In this document: one piece after another, positions 58,578 to 64,000 of the stretch
Layout of the letters: every line of letters begins with the position of its first letter
How positions within the stretch are numbered: the stretch's first letter is position 1
Translations under genes and position numbers: made by a program
Assembly (NCBI RefSeq): GCF_030052815.1
Contig: NC_079505.1
Span: 67,257,154-67,321,153, forward strand
Source: Hevea brasiliensis
Taxonomy: Eukaryota > Streptophyta > Magnoliopsida > Malpighiales > Euphorbiaceae
Length of the DNA stretch: 64,000 bases
Direction of reading: 5' to 3'
Notes under the pieces: model-generated
Seen by the model: the letters and a program-made list of their open reading frames with translations, nothing else
The model's database searches: none
What the model was told of the DNA's origin: nothing

Positions 58578-61130
58578 ATGAGAAGAGCTAGAAGCACAAG
58601 TGACACATCCTTATTGTTTAATCCTGAAATTGAGAAATTTTGTAAAGCCAACAAGAAAGAAACCAGAAAAAGAAAAGAAGCATTGAGAGAAACTGAATTA
58701 GAAGCAGACATGGCTGATGAAAGAATTAGAATTGGTGGCGGTAATGCCGGAAACGATCGAAACAATGACAATGCAGCCCAAGGTGAAGAGGTAGTAAATG
58801 CTAATGTGCCTAGGGGAAGTATGATGGATCATGCTTTTCCTCGTTTTGATGACTTGAGAGAAAGTATAGCAAGACTAAGAATTGATGCAAATAGCTACAA
58901 GATGGATTTTGGAGTTCTTTAAATGATTCAGAATTCCCAATTTGGGGGACATCCTTTTGAAAATCCACACACAAATCTAAAGAAATTTGCTATGATTTGT
59001 GATATGCAAAAGCAACCAGGAGTGTCTGATGATGCAGCAAGATTGAAGCTATTCCCATTCTCTTTGAAAGATAGAGCATTGGATTGGCTTGATTCTTTAC
59101 CTCACAACTCCATTACAAATTGGGAGCAACTCACTGATGCATTTCTTGCACAATATTTTCCACCTGGAAAAACTCAAGAACTGAGGAATCAAATGACAGC
59201 TTTCAGACCAAGAGAAGATGAAACTCTCTATGAATCATGGATGAAATGGAAGGAATTAGAGAGACAATGCCCACATCATGCCATTCCAAAATGGATGATA
59301 AACCAGAATTTTTACACCAATGTCACTCCTGCAATTAGAGGGATTATTGATGCTCAAACAGGAGGAGAATTTATTATGAAGCATGAAGATGAAGCTTATG
59401 AGCTATTGGAGAAAATTGCAAAGAACACTCATCTTTGGAGTAGTCCAATAGGACCAGCTCCAACTCAAAAGAGGCAAGCTGCTGGAATGTATGATCTTGA
59501 TCCATTCAACATGATTAATGCCAAGTTTGATGCACTTACAAATGTTTTGGCTAAGAAGATGGAAGATTTAAGTATGTTGGTTAGTTCATCATCATCATCT
59601 GGAAGTTCACAACAAGTTGCTTATGCAGAGGGAACTACCAGCTGTGGAGTAGACTATGGAGAGCAAGCTGCATATGTTGGTAATTATGGAAACAAACAAG
59701 TGGGGAATCCCTACTCTCAAACTTGTAATCCAACTTGGAGGAATCATCCCAACTTTTCATGGGGAAATCAGCAAAGTCAAGTTCCAAGTCAGAATTTTCA
59801 ACCACAACAGCAACAAGGAATTCCATATCAGCAAAATAGGCAACCATTGCCTAATTTTCAGCAGAAAAATATGAATCATCCACCAAAACAGCAAAAACAA
59901 AGTTCCTCTACAGAAGCTTTATTACAACAGATTCTTGCTAACCAAACTAAGCATGATGAAGAGATGAGAGAGATGAAAGCAAGGCTAAAACATATGCAAA
60001 CACATAACAGAATGCTGGAAAATCAGATTGCACAACAAGCATCTTCCTCAGGTACCAAGTCTTTTGGAAAGCTTCCAAGTCAACCAGAAAACCCAAGAGA
60101 GCAGTGTCAAGCTATTACTTTAAGAAGTGGGAAAGTTGTAAATAATGAGAAGAGTGAAAAAAATGAGAAAAGTGAAAATAGTGAGAAGAGAAAAAATGAG
60201 AAAGAAATTGATGAGAGTGAAAAACAAGAAAGTGAGAAAGAAAGTGTAGAAAAATGTAAAGAGAAAATTGAAGAGAAGGAAGAGAAGTATATACCTCCAG
60301 AGCCCTATAAGCCACAACTTCCCTTCCCACAAAGATTTCAAAAAGCCAAGCTTGATAAGCAATTTGGGAAGTTCTTAGAGGTTTTGAAGAAGCTATACAT
60401 AAATGTGCCTTTTATTGATGCTCTTTCACAAATGCCCTCTTATGCAAAATTCTTAAAAGAAATTCTTTCAAACAAGAGGAAACTTGAAGACCATGAAACT
60501 GTGGCTTTGACAGAAGAATGCAGTGCTATCCTCCAAAGGAAACTTCCTCCAAAGCTCAAGGATCCAGGAAGTTTTTCAATTCCATGCCACATTGGGGAAT
60601 CATGTTCTACAAAAGCTTTATGTGATTTAGGGGCTAGTGTTAGCCTTATGCCCCTCTCCATTTATGAGAAGCTCAATATGGGAGATCTTAAGCCAACCCA
60701 CATTTCTCTTCAGTTAGCTGACAGATCAATTAAGTATCCTGAAGGGATTTTAGAGAATGTGCCTCTGAAGGTTAGGAAATTCTATATACCTGTTGACTTT
60801 GTCATCTTGGACATGGAAGAGGATTCTAATATCCCAATCATTTTGGGGAGGCCTTTCCTAGCTACAGCTGGTGCTTTGATTGACGTGAAAGGTGAAAAGC
60901 TTACTCTCAGAGTCGGAAAGGATCATTTAGTCTTCAACATTGGCAATGATAAGAAGAAGCAACATGAAGATGTAGACTCTTGTTTGAGAATTGATATAGT
61001 TGATGAGTTAGCAAAAGAACAATTTAGAAAGAGCTATCCGAAGGCTTCTCTTGAAAGTTGTCTTATCCATGAAGGGAGTATTAATGATGAAAATCTAAAA
61101 AAAGGCTACATTTGCACAACATTTGAATAG
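58578..61130 (+). pseudogene. Athila-type gag-protease with one in-frame stop
   Basis: One frame of 851 codons starting MRRARSTSDTSLLFNPEI. It is interrupted by a single TAA at 58920-58922 directly before MIQNSQFGGHPFENPH, where this family normally has Gln. After the stop, 735 residues are open: a Retrotrans_gag domain (KLFPFSLKDRALDWLDSLP, then AQYFPPGKTQELRNQM), a Gln/Asn-rich stretch, a Lys/Glu repeat region (60130-60290; charged, likely coiled or disordered), and a retropepsin-like domain (LCDLGASVSLMPLSIYEKL, IPIILGRPFLATAGALID). No CCHC knuckle is seen. The single stop suggests a young or recently active copy. Confidence 0.9.
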
Positions 61131-61365
61131 TAATTCACCTTGTCCTATGGCACTAATCTTTCAAGTTGAGCAAGTGGAGAAAAGTGAAGTAAAACAACCA
61201 TCTCTCAAAGAAAAAGATGCACCAAAGGTTGTCAAGAAAGAAATGGTTGGATTTTTAGACAAAGCAACAAGGATCTTCTCATGTGATGGAAAGAAAATGA
61301 AATATAGATTCATTGAAGAACCTATTGGAAACAGAGGCAATAAATTCCAATTTCAGCCACCATGA
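61123..61365 (+). other. Short overlapping frame after protease
   Basis: 80 residues in the +1 frame, overlapping the end of gag-protease by 8 nt (ATGAATAG). Lys/Glu-rich, with FLDKATRIFSCDGKKMKYRF. It may be the linker that would lead into pol in complete elements; no polymerase motif follows. Confidence 0.5.
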
Positions 61366-61400
61366 AACATGAAAAGAGTCCAGCTAAGGAATATAAATTA

Positions 61401-61423
61401 GCGCTCTTGGGAGGTACCCCAAG
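61401..61423 (+). other. Conserved post-pol sequence of Athila-like elements
   Basis: gcgctcttgggaggtacccc followed by aag resembles the gcgcttgttgggaggcaacc motif found just after pol in many Athila/Ogre-like elements. Finding it ~300 bp after the protease ORF indicates that pol has been removed. Confidence 0.55.
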
Positions 61424-62149
61424 TTCTTTTATTTTGCTTTTGTTGATTTACTTTTATTTACATTACTTTTGTTTTTATCTTAAATCTCCCCAAATTCAAT
61501 TTTTGACACTGTTGAATCTTGTCCCTTGTAGATGTATTTCAATGGAGGAAGGTTGGTGAACTGCTGGGGAGTGACTCTTAATCTGAAATTATGTCCTTCA
61601 ACTCTCCCAAAAATTGATTGATTTTTACTGCATAACCTGTGCAGGTTTGTTACTTGGTTTATGCAGAAAAATGAAATTTGCAGCAAAGAAGGGTCTGCAG
61701 CACATGGCTTATGTTTCTTTGTGAGGTTGGGTGTATAACTTTTAAGTATTTGTGCTTATAATGTTAATATGATGGTAAGTGGGTCATTTTTGCAGTTTTG
61801 AGCCTATTTGGGTTGTGAAATTCAAGGTGGATATACTGCATTTTCTAGGCATGACTTGGGGAGTTCATCATTTGTGGATAGATGCAACTTTATGCAGATT
61901 TTATTAAGTTTTAATGTGCTAAATGTTGATTTGCAGAATTTGATTGAAATGGCATGATTCACAAATGCCTCTTATGCAGGATCCACTTCTACAAGCTTGT
62001 GTAATGCAATTTTGATGGACTTTGTATATATTGATGTGTTTTTGGTGAAAATTTCTCATGGTTTATGCTTCATGGAATTATATTTCTTCATTCTAGGGTA
62101 TTTTTCACACTTGCAAATCATTTTCAATTGTAATCTCAATCTTGTTGAA
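61424..62149 (+). other. Non-coding internal region of the Athila-type element
   Basis: T-rich, no plausible gene. One loose copy of the hairpin unit lies at 61630-61670. Confidence 0.5.
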
Positions 62150-62765
62150 TTGTGCATAAGTAACTGTATAGCTTATGCAATCCTGCATAACCACAATTCT
62201 TGCCATTTTTTATCTCTGTTGCAAACTGCATAAGGCTGTGCATAGCTTATGCAATTCTGCATAGCCACATTTTTGTCAAATTTCAAACCTGCCAAAACTT
62301 GCATAAGTGAGTGCATGACTTATGCACGTTTGCATGACTTCAAATTCTGCATTTTCTCTTTCTGCCGAGACCTGCATAAGGAGAGTGCATAACTTATGCA
62401 CTTTCGCATGACCACACTCTCCAAAAATCAAAACCTGCCGAGACCTGCATAAGGAGAGTGCATAACTTATGCACTTCCGCATGACTACACTCTCCAAAAA
62501 TCAAACCTGCATAAGGAGAGTGCATAACTTATGCACTTCCGCATGACCACCAACCCTGAATTCCAAAACTTGCCGAGACTTGCATAAGTGGAGTGCATGA
62601 CTTATGCACTTCCGCATGACCTATTTCTCTGAAATCCAAAACAGGCTGAAACTTGCATAAGTTAGCGCATAAGCTATGCACTCTTGCATAATCAGTTTTT
62701 CACACTTTTTATCTTCCACCGAAACTTGCATAAGAGGGTGCATAAGTTATGCACACCCACTTTTC
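62150..62765 (+). repeat. Tandem array of hairpin-forming units
   Basis: Nine units spaced about 60-75 bp (near 62153, 62226, 62297, 62370, 62445, 62505, 62578, 62652, 62725). Each contains tgcataag, a 9-14-base spacer, then cttatgca or a close variant, so each can fold into an 8-bp stem. Several are followed by cttccgcatgaccac. Related units lie in the LTR at 57072-57320. Confidence 0.9.
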
Positions 62766-62999
62766 CCCTTATGCAGCCTTAACACATGTCCTGTTCAAAT
62801 CAAAATTTGTTTTCGGCACCCATTTTTTCACCTCCACCTCCCGATATTCCTGTTCACTCCTTTTTCCCCCCACGTCCATTTATTCCGGCATTACCCCTCC
62901 CCTTCTGCTCCACTCATCTTTTCGCCGCCTTAGCCCTAGCTATCCTCTGCATCTTTCATTTTCTCCCTCATCTCCTCCATCCTCACCATCGGCAAACCA

Positions 63000-64000
63000 A
63001 TGGAGTCGCCTCCTCATTCCCCTCAAACCTCCCCTCTCCAAGTTTCGCCCTTGGCAATGCGGCCTCCCAACCCCGATTCCCCTCCACAAGAAACCCCTCC
63101 TCCACCTCCCACAGCCACTTACAAGCGAAAAATCAGGTCGAAATCCACCCGACCCATGGCTTCTGCACCTCCTCTTTCAAAATGCAAAGAACCACCCACC
63201 ATTCCACTATCAGAGCCTCCACCCAAAAACCCCAAAACTTCAACCTCCAAACGACATGAGGCTAGCGTTTCTACCTCTACCCCACAGGCCAAATCACCCT
63301 CTTCCAGCAAAAAGCAAATGTCAGCAGCCTCACAGGTATCAAAACTACCTTGGCCTCTTCCTGATGCAGTTCATAAGGCAGCCTTTAAGAGACTTAAGGA
63401 AAGGAGGGTGCAACCCACTAGGTATATTTCTGCATATTCTCTCCAATCACTTGGTTTATTTGATAATGTGGTTGCCTACCTTGATGGTATGGGTTGGATG
63501 GAATTTGTTCATAAGCAAGAAATAGTTTATCCAGCTTTAGTTTTGGAATTTATTTCCTCATTTTCTGCTACCCTGAAATTGCATGACGTAGATTATAAGC
63601 CAACTATGAAATTTAGATGTTTGGGGCAAAATAGAGAGTTATCATTGGATCAATTTCATAGCATTCTTGGGTTTGCAATTGATGGGCTATTTAGAGTACC
63701 ATATACAGGGGTAAAGGTAGCAAACAAAGGTATTTGGAATGCTGCTCAGTTTTGGAGAATTATCACAAACCAACCTCAGACTTTTTCTGCTGGCAGATTC
63801 AAAACTTCTCAAATACTAGACCCTGCACTTAGATTTATCCATAGGCTTATTGCTAGCACTATCTTGGGCAGAGGTACTAGTTCTGGTGCTGTTGGGAAAT
63901 CTGAATTATTCATGTTATGGTGTGCTTTTCACAAGGTCAAGGTTTCTCCTGGTTACTTCTTTTGTGAGCATGTATTACATATTGCTACCAAATCCATAGG
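63000..64000 (+). CDS. Athila ORF-1-like / putative plant transposon protein, 3' end outside window
   Basis: Open from ATG at 63000 to the last base (333 codons, no stop). Residues 1-110 are Pro/Ser/Lys-rich and probably disordered. From about residue 120 a globular domain begins: RRVQPTRYISAYSLQSLGLF, a WMEFVHKQEIVYP segment, EFISSFSATLKL, MKFRCLGQNRELSLDQFHSI, WRIITN, and RFIHRLIASTILGRG followed by ELFMLWCAFHKVKVSPGYF. The H-R-L-I-A-x-T-I-x-G-R-G and ELFxLWC pattern is what I know from Athila ORF-1 and 'putative plant transposon protein' families associated with gypsy elements; its biochemical role is unknown. The ATG precedes the only long frame here, but an upstream start cannot be excluded. 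Confidence 0.75.
   Translation, partial: MESPPHSPQTSPLQVSPLAMRPPNPDSPPQETPPPPPTATYKRKIRSKSTRPMASAPPLSKCKEPPTIPLSEPPPKNPKTSTSKRHEASVSTSTPQAKSPSSSKKQMSAASQVSKLPWPLPDAVHKAAFKRLKERRVQPTRYISAYSLQSLGLFDNVVAYLDGMGWMEFVHKQEIVYPALVLEFISSFSATLKLHDVDYKPTMKFRCLGQNRELSLDQFHSILGFAIDGLFRVPYTGVKVANKGIWNAAQFWRIITNQPQTFSAGRFKTSQILDPALRFIHRLIASTILGRGTSSGAVGKSELFMLWCAFHKVKVSPGYFFCEHVLHIATKSI

Larger units (their letters stand above)
56823..64000 (+). mobile_element. Athila-type Ty3/gypsy element, 5' part
   Basis: LTR 56823-58443, tRNA-Asp-type primer site 58450-58467, gag-protease 58578-61130, a pol-less junction at about 61370-61420, a hairpin-rich tandem array at 62150-62765, and a further reading frame from 63000 to the window end. 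The 3' LTR is outside the window. The absence of RT, RNase H and integrase between protease and the downstream region makes it a non-autonomous derivative as far as can be seen. Confidence 0.88.

Noticed and set aside
60115..60362. Minus-strand Phe/Leu/Ser-rich frames resembling membrane proteins
   Set aside because: Antisense shadow of the Lys/Glu repeat of gag.
62150..62765. Possible CRISPR-like array
   Set aside because: Units are palindromic and repeat in both stem and flanks without unique spacers; the context is a plant retroelement.
62749..63525. 258-residue plus-strand frame overlapping the start of the final ORF
   Set aside because: Pro/His/Leu-rich composition is a frame shadow of the Pro/Ser-rich head of the ORF starting at 63000, which alone continues into a conserved domain.

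Overview
This window looks like gene-poor, AT-rich nuclear DNA of a dicot plant. The visible genes are intron-containing plant families: an LRR receptor-like protein (RLP) cluster, a PP2C phosphatase, and cytosolic ribosomal protein S11. Most of the rest is derived from Ty1/copia, Athila-type Ty3/gypsy, RTE and L1 elements. The gene content and repeat style would fit a Malpighiales/Euphorbiaceae genome, but this is an impression and not a demonstrated assignment.

Layout. 1-7297: a decayed Ty1/copia element on the minus strand (gag, protease, integrase, RT, RNase H), with its 3' LTR cut by the window edge. 7298-11042: RLP pseudogene 1 and its 3' flank, split by a 1590-bp solo LTR (7390-8979) with a perfect 5-bp target duplication. 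11043-13612: AT-rich spacer. 13613-18350: a PP2C gene missing its C-terminal half, with an RTE LINE in intron 1. 21978-24060: an RPS11 (uS17) pseudogene whose last exon lies on the opposite strand. 26865-30630: a short non-coding LTR element on the minus strand, with a gag/protease-only copia element nested in one LTR. 31662-39780: RLP pseudogene 2, which lacks exon 5 and its 3' third and carries a 2616-bp solo LTR in an intron. 40619-49275: RLP gene 3, the best-preserved gene, which I resolve into six exons with consistent splice phases. Its only clear lesion is a 1-bp homopolymer expansion that shifts the transmembrane tail out of frame. 49383-54560: a satellite-like array of roughly 300-bp monomers organised into ~1.25-kb higher-order repeats, directly upstream of that gene. 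56570-56822: an L1 fragment. 56823-64000: the 5' part of an Athila-type element with LTR, tRNA-Asp-type primer site and gag-protease, no reverse transcriptase, a hairpin-forming tandem array, and a second long reading frame running off the window.

How it fits together. The three RLP copies are local duplicates. Aligning their introns and flanks by eye gives empty-site controls for the two solo LTRs and shows which exons each copy lost. The RLP cluster is interrupted by a block (about 11-31 kb) holding a truncated PP2C and a rearranged RPS11. I see no prokaryotic-style operons, CRISPR arrays, tRNA or rRNA genes. All homology statements come from reading the sequence; no database search was run.
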